DNA of 64,000 bases from Xanthomarina maritima (GTDB taxonomy: Bacteria > Bacteroidota > Bacteroidia > Flavobacteriales > Flavobacteriaceae): assembly GCF_008084905.1 (NCBI RefSeq), contig NZ_VSFC01000049.1:1-64000 (forward strand), given 5' to 3'. Under the pieces are notes generated by a model, which was not told the origin of the DNA, did not search any database, and saw nothing but the letters and a program-made list of their open reading frames with translations. The translations under genes and the position numbers were made by a program. Positions 1 through 9,872 of this stretch are shown in pieces. How positions within the stretch are numbered: position 1 is the first letter of the stretch; each line of letters starts with the position of its first letter.

Positions 1-3000
1 AAGTAACACGTACGGTTATCGTGGAAGATACCACTAATCCAAACGCTATATGTCAAAATATTACCATTCAATTAAATGCATCAGGAAACGCGTCAATTAC
101 AGCTTCTCAAATAAACAATAGTTCAACAGATAGTTGTAGTACAATTACTTTAAGTGCTTCACAAACTGCCTTTGACTGTTCAGATTTAGGAACTAACAAT
201 GTCACCTTAACTGTTACTGATGCTAGTGGAAACATTGATACCTGTATAGCTGTGGTAACCGTGGAAGATAATATTAATCCTTTAACTCCAACATTAGCAA
301 CAATTAATGGACAATGCTCAGCTACAGCTCCAATTCCAACCACAACTGATAACTGTGGTGGAACTATAATTGGTACTACTTCTAACCCTACAACATATAA
401 CACCCAAGGTGCACATATTATTACTTGGAATTTTAATGATGGGAATGGAAATAGCATTAATGTAGATCAAACCGTGTTTATTAATGATACGATTGATCCA
501 GTAGCAGTTTGTCAAAACTTAACTGTTTCATTAGACGATACAACTGGAACGGCAACAATAACAGCTTCACAAATAAATAATGGTTCCACTGATAATTGTG
601 GTACTGGAAGCTTAACTTATACCTTATCACAATCAACTTTTGATTGTACCGATATTGGCCCTAACATAATAACCTTTACGGTTCAAGATGCTGGTGGAAA
701 TACAGATACTTGTACAGCTACTGTAACTGTAACAAGTCCTAGTATTGATGGTGGTACTTTAATTGGGTATTTAGTGGATGGAAGTAATACACCTATAGAA
801 ACTAATCCGACAGCTTCAAATATAATTCAAGTAACTGCTTGTCCTGATGAACCACAATATGCGTATCTTACTTTGAGTGGTTATATTGGTAATATTTCAG
901 GTTATGAAGTATCAACAGATGGTGGCTTAACTTGGAATCCTGCGCCTAATTCTACCACAAATAGTTCTTATACTACAATTGCTATATTACAAACAACACT
1001 AGTAAGAGCTATTATAAATATTGGTGCTTGTGAAGCTAGATCTAATATTACCTATGTGGCTGTTATTCCACCCGATGTACCTCCTACAATTATTGGCCCT
1101 ACAGATTTTGATATCTGTTTAGGAACAGATATTACCGTAGTTGCTCAAAGTGAATTTGGTATAAATCCAGATTTGACAACTGGAGGATTATTTAATACTG
1201 CAAACCTCAATAATTTAGGATGGCTAGTAGATGGAAATGCTACTTGGGAAGCTGGGAACAATAACACCGATCCTTCCCCTTGGAGAGGAACTAATGGACC
1301 TAATGAATATACAAATAGATGTTATGACAATATTTCTAACGATAAATTCACTATTGCACATGGAATAAATGGTACAACAACGTTAGAAACACCAATATTT
1401 AATACCTTAGGGTTAACTACAGCTACTCTAGAATTTGATCAAGCATATTATTTTACGGCTGGTGCAACGGCTTCTATTATGTTGTCATTAAATGATGGTG
1501 TTACATATCCAATAACTTTAAACCCAGGACCTGGAGTTAATTATAATGGCCCGAGTGATTCAGGATTTGCACTACATAACATGCAAGGCAATAGATGTGA
1601 TAATGTACTTTCTGACTTTATTGACAATCATGTAAGTATAGATCTTCAAGATTATATTGGTCGAGTGGGTTTAAGAATTATGTTTGTCTTTAATTGTAAT
1701 ACAACTAGTTCTTGGGGTATTGACAATATTACAATCCCACAAGCTCCTATAGATGAAGTAATCGAGTGGACAGATGAAAACGGTGTAGTTGTTACAACAG
1801 GATCAACTACAACTATAACACCTATAACTCCAGGTGTACAGACTTATGGAGTAACATCATTAATTAATGGCTGTCGATCTGATGGTGATGAAGGAACAGA
1901 ATTTATTCAAGTAAGTGCTAGTTTGGCTTATGCTGGAGAAAATATTGCTCCAACTGCTGGAGAATGTGGAGAATCTACAGTTCAATTAAAAGCTTATGAC
2001 AATACCTTGACTGCATTGCAGAACTATGCTAATGGTGTTTGGGATTCTAATTATCATTTACCTGTACTAGCAAATGGTGATACTGACTATCCAGGGACAG
2101 GAGAAAACGGATTTTGGTCTGCAGTTCCTTTAACTATAGATTGTGCCTCATCTGCACGTTCATTTTCAAATGTAAACAATCCTAACTCAACTTTTACTGC
2201 AGAACCTGGTACTTACAGATTAACTTGGACAGTTGCAGGTTGTACAAGTAGTATAGATGTTACCATAAACAATTGTGATAGTGTAGATTTTGATGGCGTT
2301 GATGATTATGTATTGTTTGATGATAATTATGATGTATCTGGTAATTTTAGTATTGAAGCTTGGGTAAAACCAGAGTCGATTTCTGGGGAGAGAACTATTA
2401 TCTCTAAAAGAGATGCTAATAATCTCGCTACAGGTTATGATTTAAAATTATCAAATAATGGAACAGTATCGTTTAACTGGAATAATTCAGGAAGTATAAA
2501 TTCGTTACCTTATAAATTAACAACAAGTAGATGGTATCATTTAGGCATCGTTTTTAACTCCGGAACATACACATTGTATATTGATGGAGTTGAAATAAAA
2601 ACAGGAGGTGGCTCTGCTCCTACACCAAACAATATGAAATGTATTTTAGGGGCTATGGATCAAGCTAATAATGCACCAAATAAACCTGTTAAATATTTTA
2701 GTGGATGGCTAGATGAAGTTCGTATTTGGAATAATGCCATTACAACCAATCAATTAAGACATATGATGAACCAACAAATTATGAATAATGGTGGTTCTGT
2801 TGCAGGAGAAGTAGTTCCTCTTGATATTCCAGGATTATCTTGGGCAAATTTAGATGGCTATTATAGAATGAATATTAATTGTGGTACACTAACACCTTAT
2901 GCAGGAGCTGTAGCTGGTAAATTAAGAAACATTTTTGATTTACAAGAAGAAACAGCTCCAATACCTTATACTTCTAGAGTAGATGGTCAGAATTGGAGTA

Positions 3001-4901
3001 CTGATAATACTTGGACTCATTTTAATGTTTGGGATGCACCAAATAGCAATGGTATTAATGGTATACCTATTGATTGGAATATTGTTCAAATTTCGCATAA
3101 TATTGATTCTGGAAATAAAGACATTACCGTTTTAGGTTTGATCTCTGATACACAAAATAAAGAATTAACCATTTCTAATCCTAGTAATCCTCAAAATGAA
3201 ACCAATACAGGTCAGATGTTATGGGTGACACATTATTTAGATTTAGATGGTAAGATTGATTTAGTTGGTGAATCGCAATTAATACAGAAACGTTATAATT
3301 CATCACAAGTTAATGAAAGCTTTTTCAACAATACAAGCTTGGGCTACATTGAACGAGATCAACAAGGAACTGTAAATCCATTCAACTATAACTATTGGAG
3401 TTCTCCAGTAGCTCCAAATAATGCTACTACAGATATTAATAACAACTCTAGTAACACTTATAGTATTGGCAGCATTTTAAGAGATGGGACAACAACTGTT
3501 GCAAATCCAATGGGCAGACCTATTAGTTGGACTGGTGGTTATACAGCAGCAGCTAATAATCCTGCACAAGTAAGTACTCGTTGGTTATACGCTTATATTA
3601 ATAATCCTGCTGAAGATTACTATTCTTGGGAATATATAGGTAATACCACGTCTATTCCAATTGGACTTGGATATACCATGAAAGGAAGTGGTAATGCAAC
3701 AGCTAATCAAAACTATGTGTTTGTAGGTAAGCCTAACAATGGTACTATTACCTCTCCTATTGGAGCAACTCAGCAATCCTTAGTCGGTAATCCATATCCT
3801 TCTGCTATTGATTCAAGAGAGTTTATAACAGACAATGGTCCAAGTGGTACTAATAGTATAACTGGAACCTTATATTTCTGGGAGCATTATACATCTAATG
3901 CTACTCACATTACGGAACTATATGAAGGTGGATATGCTGCTTTAAATTTCACAGGAGGAGTTGGTGCTGTTCAGCATCCAGATTTAATACTAAGCAGTAA
4001 TGGTACAAAAATTCCTGAAAGGTATATTCCAGTTGGACAAGGTTTCTTTGTTGAAGGAGGTTCATCTAATGGCCAAGTAACATTTAATAACAGTCAAAGA
4101 ATCTATAAAACAGAAGCTTTTACAGCAGATAGCTATGAAGGTTCTGTGTTTATTAGATCAGCAAATAATTCAAATAATTATACAGAAGAACTTATAATAA
4201 AACGCCTTAGACTTCAATTTACATCTCCAGAAGGTGCTAGAAGACCACTATTATTAGGATTTGTACCAAATGAATTAGCTACAGATGGTGTTGACTGGGC
4301 TTATGATGGTAGAAACAATGACGAATCTACTAATAGTGATATGTCATGGGTTATCAATTTTGAAAAATATGTAATTCAAGGTGTAGGCGATTTTGATATT
4401 GAAAAACAATTTCCTTTACACGTCTTTTTAGAAACTAGTGGTAATTTTGAAATTAGTTTAACTGATTTAGAAAATTTTGAAAATGATATAAATGTATTTG
4501 TTTATGATTCTTACTTAGGTACTTACACACAAATTAATAATGAAGCATTTCAATTAACTGCTGAAGCTGGAGAGTATAGTAATAGATTCTTTATTACGTT
4601 TCAATCAAATACATTAAATGTAACAGAGAATGTTTATACTGATGATTTATTAGTTAACTATTTAAATAACTCTGATGAAATTTACATCAATGTTCCGAAT
4701 TCAATACAAGTAAAGCAAGTATTTTTATTACAAATGCTTGGTCAAACAGTAAACTCTTGGGAAATAACTAATGCACATGCTTATTTATCTTTACCAGAAA
4801 TAAGAATTCCAGTTAAAGGTATTACAGATGGTAATTATATTATTAAAGTAATTACTGAAGATAATCAAACCATCAGTAAAAAAGTAATAATTAAACAATA
4901 A
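1..4901 (+). CDS. Giant secreted T9SS substrate with HYR-like repeats and LamG domain (5' partial)
   Basis: The frame is already open at the window edge (codons run from base 3), so the N-terminus and signal peptide are missing and 1,632 codons remain. The first ~240 residues hold HYR-type immunoglobulin-like repeats with paired Cys and recurring 'VTVEDNINP' and 'ASQINN' phrases. A concanavalin/LamG-like domain covers about residues 755-920 ('DGVDDYV', 'FSIEAWVKP', 'DEVRIWN'). The stretch from ~1000 to 1370 is unassigned. Residues ~1395-1540 form a module that recurs in the next gene. The last ~80 residues look like a T9SS type A sorting signal, ending in 'KKVIIKQ'. Inference: a cell-surface or released adhesin-like protein exported through the outer membrane by T9SS. 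The exact ligand is not visible. A hairpin terminator follows at 4921-4947. Confidence 0.85.
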   Translation, partial: VTRTVIVEDTTNPNAICQNITIQLNASGNASITASQINNSSTDSCSTITLSASQTAFDCSDLGTNNVTLTVTDASGNIDTCIAVVTVEDNINPLTPTLATINGQCSATAPIPTTTDNCGGTIIGTTSNPTTYNTQGAHIITWNFNDGNGNSINVDQTVFINDTIDPVAVCQNLTVSLDDTTGTATITASQINNGSTDNCGTGSLTYTLSQSTFDCTDIGPNIITFTVQDAGGNTDTCTATVTVTSPSIDGGTLIGYLVDGSNTPIETNPTASNIIQVTACPDEPQYAYLTLSGYIGNISGYEVSTDGGLTWNPAPNSTTNSSYTTIAILQTTLVRAIINIGACEARSNITYVAVIPPDVPPTIIGPTDFDICLGTDITVVAQSEFGINPDLTTGGLFNTANLNNLGWLVDGNATWEAGNNNTDPSPWRGTNGPNEYTNRCYDNISNDKFTIAHGINGTTTLETPIFNTLGLTTATLEFDQAYYFTAGATASIMLSLNDGVTYPITLNPGPGVNYNGPSDSGFALHNMQGNRCDNVLSDFIDNHVSIDLQDYIGRVGLRIMFVFNCNTTSSWGIDNITIPQAPIDEVIEWTDENGVVVTTGSTTTITPITPGVQTYGVTSLINGCRSDGDEGTEFIQVSASLAYAGENIAPTAGECGESTVQLKAYDNTLTALQNYANGVWDSNYHLPVLANGDTDYPGTGENGFWSAVPLTIDCASSARSFSNVNNPNSTFTAEPGTYRLTWTVAGCTSSIDVTINNCDSVDFDGVDDYVLFDDNYDVSGNFSIEAWVKPESISGERTIISKRDANNLATGYDLKLSNNGTVSFNWNNSGSINSLPYKLTTSRWYHLGIVFNSGTYTLYIDGVEIKTGGGSAPTPNNMKCILGAMDQANNAPNKPVKYFSGWLDEVRIWNNAITTNQLRHMMNQQIMNNGGSVAGEVVPLDIPGLSWANLDGYYRMNINCGTLTPYAGAVAGKLRNIFDLQEETAPIPYTSRVDGQNWSTDNTWTHFNVWDAPNSNGINGIPIDWNIVQISHNIDSGNKDITVLGLISDTQNKELTISNPSNPQNETNTGQMLWVTHYLDLDGKIDLVGESQLIQKRYNSSQVNESFFNNTSLGYIERDQQGTVNPFNYNYWSSPVAPNNATTDINNNSSNTYSIGSILRDGTTTVANPMGRPISWTGGYTAAANNPAQVSTRWLYAYINNPAEDYYSWEYIGNTTSIPIGLGYTMKGSGNATANQNYVFVGKPNNGTITSPIGATQQSLVGNPYPSAIDSREFITDNGPSGTNSITGTLYFWEHYTSNATHITELYEGGYAALNFTGGVGAVQHPDLILSSNGTKIPERYIPVGQGFFVEGGSSNGQVTFNNSQRIYKTEAFTADSYEGSVFIRSANNSNNYTEELIIKRLRLQFTSPEGARRPLLLGFVPNELATDGVDWAYDGRNNDESTNSDMSWVINFEKYVIQGVGDFDIEKQFPLHVFLETSGNFEISLTDLENFENDINVFVYDSYLGTYTQINNEAFQLTAEAGEYSNRFFITFQSNTLNVTENVYTDDLLVNYLNNSDEIYINVPNSIQVKQVFLLQMLGQTVNSWEITNAHAYLSLPEIRIPVKGITDGNYIIKVITEDNQTISKKVIIKQ

Positions 4902-4920
4902 TAAATAACTTTATAAATTA

Positions 4921-4947
4921 AAAAAGCGACTATTATGTCGCTTTTTT
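4921..4947 (+). terminator. Rho-independent terminator after the giant T9SS protein
   Basis: Stem AAAAAGCGAC / GTCGCTTTTTT around a TATTAT loop, followed by a T-rich run, 20 bases after the stop codon at 4901. Confidence 0.8.
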
Positions 4948-5057
4948 ATTGATTAAATGTTAAAATAACATGTATTTTGTCGGTTATTTGTTGCTTTTCA
5001 TGGATATATTACCATTAAACAATATATTACATCACCTAACAGCTCAAAATCTAACTG

Positions 5058-5861
5058 ATGAAATCTTCAACTATACTTTTCTTAGCATTAGCTTTATGTT
5101 TTATAATAAGTGATTGTAATGCTAACTCATTTGAAAATATTACGAATTCAAGTGAATATAGAATCATGCAACGAATTCGAATTAATTTTGAAAGCCCTAA
5201 TGGATCTATTAGACCTCTTTTGTTAGCGTTTACAACAGATGATTCAGCTACAGATGGAGTTGACTATGGATATGATGGCGCTAATTTTGATCAATTTCCA
5301 GATGATTTATTTTGGATGATTGAAGGTAGTACCTATGTTATTCAAGGTGTTGGTTCTTTCGACGAAACAAAACAGTACCCATTTGGACTTTTCTTAACTA
5401 ACTCTGGAACAATTAAAATTTCATTAGATAGCTTAGAAAATTTTAATCAAGAAATAGAGGTATATGTATTCGATAGTTATGAAGACACTTACACTTTAAT
5501 TAATGAAAACTTTTTTGAGCAAGATATTACTAGTGGAAACTATTTAGATAGATATTACTTAACATTCAGTAATCCAAATACATCTGGAACTAATGGAACT
5601 CTTTTAAATACTGAAGAAGTTATTAACGAACAACAAAATTCTATTACTTTTTTATCGAATAATAACCAACTAATTGTAAAATCAAATTCAATTATTACTC
5701 AAATTAACATATATTCTATTTTAGGACAAGAAATTGCTAAAATAAGTAATATTAACTCTAATGAATTTAATACAAATTTAATAACAAATCATAAAGGATA
5801 TACAATTATAAAAGTCAACAATCAATTTGGTTCTAATAGTAAAAAAATATATCTTAATTAA
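5058..5861 (+). CDS. Secreted protein repeating the C-terminal module of the upstream surface protein, with T9SS-type tail
   Basis: 267 aa with a hydrophobic N-terminal signal-like segment (residues 1-20). Residues ~38-180 align by eye with residues ~1395-1540 of the preceding giant protein: 'RIRINFESPNGSIRPLLLAF' against 'RLRLQFTSPEGARRPLLLGF', with shared 'ATDGVD', 'YVIQGVG' and 'VFVYDSY'-like blocks. The C-terminal ~75 residues ('LNIYSILGQEIAKI'-like strand pattern ending 'SKKIYLN') fit a type IX sorting domain. The gene therefore looks like a stand-alone duplicate of the module plus the sorting tail. It is 196 bases downstream of the giant gene, past a terminator, so it is probably transcribed separately. 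Its stop codon overlaps the stop of the convergent acs gene. Specific function unknown. Confidence 0.75.
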   Translation: MKSSTILFLALALCFIISDCNANSFENITNSSEYRIMQRIRINFESPNGSIRPLLLAFTTDDSATDGVDYGYDGANFDQFPDDLFWMIEGSTYVIQGVGSFDETKQYPFGLFLTNSGTIKISLDSLENFNQEIEVYVFDSYEDTYTLINENFFEQDITSGNYLDRYYLTFSNPNTSGTNGTLLNTEEVINEQQNSITFLSNNNQLIVKSNSIITQINIYSILGQEIAKISNINSNEFNTNLITNHKGYTIIKVNNQFGSNSKKIYLN

Positions 5862-7765
5862 ATAGCTTGGTCAATAATATCCTTCACACATTCCGGATTT
5901 AATAACGTACTTGTATCTCCTAAATTGGAAGTATCTTTCTCTGCAATCTTACGTAAAATACGTCGCATAATTTTTCCACTTCTGGTTTTAGGAAGTCCTT
6001 GTGTAAACTGGATCTTATCTAATTTAGCAATAGGTCCAATCCTGTCTGTAATTAACTGATTAATTTCCTTTCGCAAATTATCATGAATTCTTCCTTCACC
6101 TGCATCTTTAAGCGTTACATACCCATAAAGTGCAAAACCTTTAATATCATGAGGAAAACCTACTATAGCACTTTCGGCAACTGCTGGATGCTCGTTAATA
6201 GCATCTTCAATTGGTGCAGTTCCTAAGTTATGTCCAGACACAATAATAACATCGTCCACACGACCAGTAATTCGGTAATAACCAACCTCATCTCTTAAAG
6301 CACCATCACCTGTAAAGTACATATTCTCAAAACTCGAAAAATAAGTATCTTTATAACGCTGATGGTTATTCCATATTGTTCTTGCCATACTTGGCCATGG
6401 GAATTTAATACACAAACGTCCTTCTACTTGATTGCCTTTTAACTCCTCACCTAGCTCGTTCATTATAGCTGGTTGAACGCCTATAAATGGCAAGGTTGCA
6501 TAGGTTGGCTTTGTTGGTGTTACGTAAGGAATGGGAGCAATCATAATCCCTCCTGTTTCTGTTTGCCACCAGGAATCGATTATCGGACTCTTCTTCTTTC
6601 CTACCACATCATTATACCAATGCCAAGCCTCTTCGTTAATAGGTTCGCCTACAGAACCCAATACTTTAAGCGAAGATAAATCGTATTGCTCTACCAATTC
6701 TGAGCCTTGTTTTGCCAATGCTCGTATTGCTGTTGGAGCTGTGTAAAATTGAGTGACTTTATGCTTTTGAACAATATCCCAAAAACGTCCAAAATCTGGA
6801 TAATGCGGAACACCTTCAAACATAATAGATGTTGCTCCATTACAAAGTGGACCATAAACAATGTAACTATGTCCTGTAATCCAGCCAATATCTGCAGTAC
6901 ACCAATAAACATCGTTTTCTTTATACTGAAATGCGTTCTTAAAGGTATAAGCTGTATAAACCATATAACCAGCAGTAGTATGTACCATGCCTTTTGGCTT
7001 ACCTGTAGATCCAGAAGTATATAAAATAAACAAAGGGTCTTCGGCATCCATCACTTCTGCCTTCCCTTCAGCTGAGGCAGTATCTAATAAAGGTTGTAGC
7101 CATAAATCACGACCAGCTTTCATAGTAATTTCAGAATGAATACGTTTAACTACTAATACAGTTTTCACTCCTGGACAAGATACTAATGCTTCATCAACAA
7201 TGCTTTTTAAGTCAATGGTTTTATCACCTCGAAAAGAACCATCAGCAGTTATTATCAGCTTACAATCACAATCATTAATTCTAGTTGCCAATGCTGTGGA
7301 CGAAAAGCCTGCAAACACAACAGAATGTATAGCTCCTATTCTAGCGCAAGCCAAAACTGAAATTGCCAATTCCGGAATCATTGGCACATAAATACAAACC
7401 CGATCGCCTTTTTTAATGCCTTGAGCTTTTAATACATTAGCAAATTTGTTAACACGTTTGTATAATTCTCTATACGAAATATGCTCAGCAGGTTCATCAG
7501 GATTATTAGGTTCAAATAAAATTGCTGTTTTATCTCCTCTGGTAGTTAGATGTCTGTCTATGCAGTTTTCAGTAATATTCAATTGAGCTCCTTGAAACCA
7601 TGATACTTCAGGTATTTTAAAATCCCATTCAAGAACCTTATCCCATTTCTTTCGCCATAAAAAATGCTCTTCTGCTACTTCTTCCCAGAAATTATCTGGC
7701 TCTCTAACAGATTTTCTATAAACTTGATAATATTCTTCTAAATGTTTTATGTGATAATTACTCAT
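5858..7765 (-). CDS. acs: Acetyl-CoA synthetase (acetate--CoA ligase)
   Basis: Cytosolic ANL-superfamily enzyme that activates acetate with ATP to acetyl-AMP and then acetyl-CoA. The 635-aa length is normal for Acs. The phosphate-binding loop 'YTSGSTGKPKG' is at ~248-258, 'WWQTETGG' lies in the middle, and the C-terminal 'PKTRSGKIMRR' (~592-602) carries the catalytic Lys that is regulated by acetylation in this family. Its start codon overlaps the stop of the upstream symporter gene by 4 bases, so the two are probably translated together. The pair suggests co-expression of small-substrate uptake and acetate assimilation. Confidence 0.97.
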   Translation of the reverse strand: MSNYHIKHLEEYYQVYRKSVREPDNFWEEVAEEHFLWRKKWDKVLEWDFKIPEVSWFQGAQLNITENCIDRHLTTRGDKTAILFEPNNPDEPAEHISYRELYKRVNKFANVLKAQGIKKGDRVCIYVPMIPELAISVLACARIGAIHSVVFAGFSSTALATRINDCDCKLIITADGSFRGDKTIDLKSIVDEALVSCPGVKTVLVVKRIHSEITMKAGRDLWLQPLLDTASAEGKAEVMDAEDPLFILYTSGSTGKPKGMVHTTAGYMVYTAYTFKNAFQYKENDVYWCTADIGWITGHSYIVYGPLCNGATSIMFEGVPHYPDFGRFWDIVQKHKVTQFYTAPTAIRALAKQGSELVEQYDLSSLKVLGSVGEPINEEAWHWYNDVVGKKKSPIIDSWWQTETGGIMIAPIPYVTPTKPTYATLPFIGVQPAIMNELGEELKGNQVEGRLCIKFPWPSMARTIWNNHQRYKDTYFSSFENMYFTGDGALRDEVGYYRITGRVDDVIIVSGHNLGTAPIEDAINEHPAVAESAIVGFPHDIKGFALYGYVTLKDAGEGRIHDNLRKEINQLITDRIGPIAKLDKIQFTQGLPKTRSGKIMRRILRKIAEKDTSNLGDTSTLLNPECVKDIIDQAI

Positions 7766-9144
7766 AAGTTGCTAGATTCTTTAAGTCTTCTAAAATACGA
7801 TTTTATCTCTACAATAACTCGTGGTGCCATAAGAATAGTAGCTGTCATTGTTGGAATTGCCATCAAGGCAAAAAAACCATCAATTAAGTTAATCATCATC
7901 GCTAAAGAAGTAGTTGCTCCCATAATAATACTGGCAATATAGATATAGTTGTAATAGTGCTTTTTGTCTGCTCCAAAAAGAAAAGACATGCACTTTGTAC
8001 CATAATACGAATATGAAAATAAAGACGAAATACTAAACACAGCTATACAAATTAGCAATAAGTACTTCCCTATTCCAGGCATGGCATTTGCAAAAGCTGA
8101 TGCTGTTAAACTAACACCATTAGCATCACTCGTTTGCCAAACACCTGTAACTAAAATAGCTAAAGCTGTTAAAGTACAAACCACTAAAGTGTCAATGGCT
8201 GGACCAAGCATAGCAACTAAGCCTTCACGAACAGGCTCGTTAGTTTTTGCTGCTCCATGAGCCATTGGAGCTGTACCAATTCCAGCTTCATTTGAAAAAG
8301 CACCACGTCTAATTCCTAAAAGAATCAAACCACCTAAAATACCACCTAAAAACGAATCTCCTTTGAAGTTTGTAGCTGCAAAAGCATCTGTAAAAATCAT
8401 TATGAAGTATTTTGGAACCACATTATAATTGACTATTAAAATGAATAAAACCGAAACAAAATAGAGCAATACCATACTTGGGACCATTTTGGAAGCAACC
8501 TTACTAATTCGATTTAGTCCACCAAGAATAACTATAGATGTAATACTTACTAGAACAACTCCAACAATAAGATTAGAATTAAACCCTACTGTTACGCCAT
8601 TTGGAGCTAGTAAAATATCGTTTATTGCTTGCGTTAATTGATTTACATTAAAAACAGGCAAAGCACCAACCAATCCACATAAACTAAAGAAGATTGCTAA
8701 AGGTTTCCATTTCTTTCCTAAACCTTCCACAATAAAATACATAGGACCTCCTTGAATCTTACCTTCACTATCTTTTCCTCGATACATAATAGCTAAAGCA
8801 CATGTAAAGAATTTGGTACTCATACCAATAATAGCACTTATCCACATCCAGAAAATGGCTCCTGGACCACCTATTGAAATAGCTACAGCAACTCCAGCAA
8901 TGTTTCCCATACCAATGGTTGAAGATAAGGCTGTGGTTAAGGCTTGAAAATGACTAATTTCACCAGCATCGTCTGGATCATCGAATTTTCCACGTAATAC
9001 CTGTAAAGCATGACCTAAAAATCTAAAGGGTAAAAACTTAGAAAGTATAAGTAAATATAGTCCTCCACCAATTAGTAAAATGAGTAAGGGTAATCCCCAA
9101 GCTAATGATGAAAAATCTGCTAGTAATTGATCTAATTGTTGCAT
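7762..9144 (-). CDS. Sodium:alanine (AGCS-family) symporter
   Basis: 460-aa polytopic inner-membrane protein of the alanine or glycine:cation symporter family. The family signature 'GAFSNEAGIGTAPMAHG' is present, as are N-terminal 'STIGMGNIAGVAVAI' and 'GGPGAIFWMWI', which contribute to substrate and sodium binding in this family. Length is typical. It is first in a two-gene unit with acs (4-base overlap). A -7-like CAAAAGTA (minus-strand TACTTTTG) lies at 9320-9327, but no matching -33 element was found. The amino-acid substrate (Ala, Gly or other) cannot be assigned from sequence. Confidence 0.9.
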   Translation of the reverse strand: MQQLDQLLADFSSLAWGLPLLILLIGGGLYLLILSKFLPFRFLGHALQVLRGKFDDPDDAGEISHFQALTTALSSTIGMGNIAGVAVAISIGGPGAIFWMWISAIIGMSTKFFTCALAIMYRGKDSEGKIQGGPMYFIVEGLGKKWKPLAIFFSLCGLVGALPVFNVNQLTQAINDILLAPNGVTVGFNSNLIVGVVLVSITSIVILGGLNRISKVASKMVPSMVLLYFVSVLFILIVNYNVVPKYFIMIFTDAFAATNFKGDSFLGGILGGLILLGIRRGAFSNEAGIGTAPMAHGAAKTNEPVREGLVAMLGPAIDTLVVCTLTALAILVTGVWQTSDANGVSLTASAFANAMPGIGKYLLLICIAVFSISSLFSYSYYGTKCMSFLFGADKKHYYNYIYIASIIMGATTSLAMMINLIDGFFALMAIPTMTATILMAPRVIVEIKSYFRRLKESSNL

Positions 9145-9872
9145 AACAGGTATTAAACTCCTAAAAGTAATAAAGTAATTTAAACTAGTTCATGTTTTGT
9201 AGGATTTTTCGATGCTTGATCTTAAGGTGTTTTTAGTAAAAAAACCATTCACATTTGAACTTTTCTTGAAAAAATGAAATATTTTGAATGATGTAAATAA
9301 AACAAAATCTATTTGGTAACAAAAGTACCCTTTTTGAGAGCTTATAAAATACCTATAACACAACAACATTAAAACTTAATTTGAAAGCGCGAAGACAAAG
9401 ATCTTGAAGAAATAATGCCTATTTGGTTGCAGGTATCTGTATTAGCCTTGGTATTTTTTATAAGATTTTTGTACAAAAGTAGCACAGGTTATGATGCGTC
9501 TATACATTGCATACTCGAGTACTTGGATGATTGAATAAAATAATGCACTACTTGGATATATTAGCATGATAGCCAATAAAATTGGTGGTTTGTTTGTTTT
9601 ACCAAACCATATTCTAAAGGTAATGGAACAAAAAAACATAAAACGTGTTACAACAAAGCACTAGTTAAAAAACATGCTTTTTAAACTATAATTAGGAATT
9701 TATCTAGCAAGTAGGCAACACCACAAATAAACTAGATGCAGTTAATTTAAATAAGCTTTAAAAAGGCTTCTAAATTAACTCTCTGGGTTGGTTTTTTTAC
9801 TAACTTAGTTCCAACTTATGTAACTAACTATACACAAGCCCTTTGTGTTTTATTTTTACCTATTACTAATAA
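9145..9872. other. 728-base gene-free interval
   Basis: AT-rich spacer between the divergently oriented symporter/acs unit and the DUF6090 array. I see no convincing coding sequence: a 65-codon minus-strand frame at 9442-9639 has no family-like features. Apart from the weak minus-strand -7-like element at 9320-9327, nothing recognisable was found. Promoters for both flanking units presumably lie here. Confidence 0.5.

Noticed and set aside
21-730. Repeats at the window start as DNA repeats or CRISPR
   Set aside because: The periodicity follows protein repeats (HYR domains) with codon-level variation; there are no identical repeats with unique spacers.
6691-7047. 118-codon frame (minus strand) and 105-codon frame (plus strand) inside acs
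   Set aside because: Both lie fully within the well-supported acs coding frame and have no recognisable protein features.
9442-9639. 65-codon minus-strand frame as a small membrane protein
   Set aside because: Hydrophobic but without start context, family features or a neighbouring operon; such frames arise by chance in AT-rich DNA.
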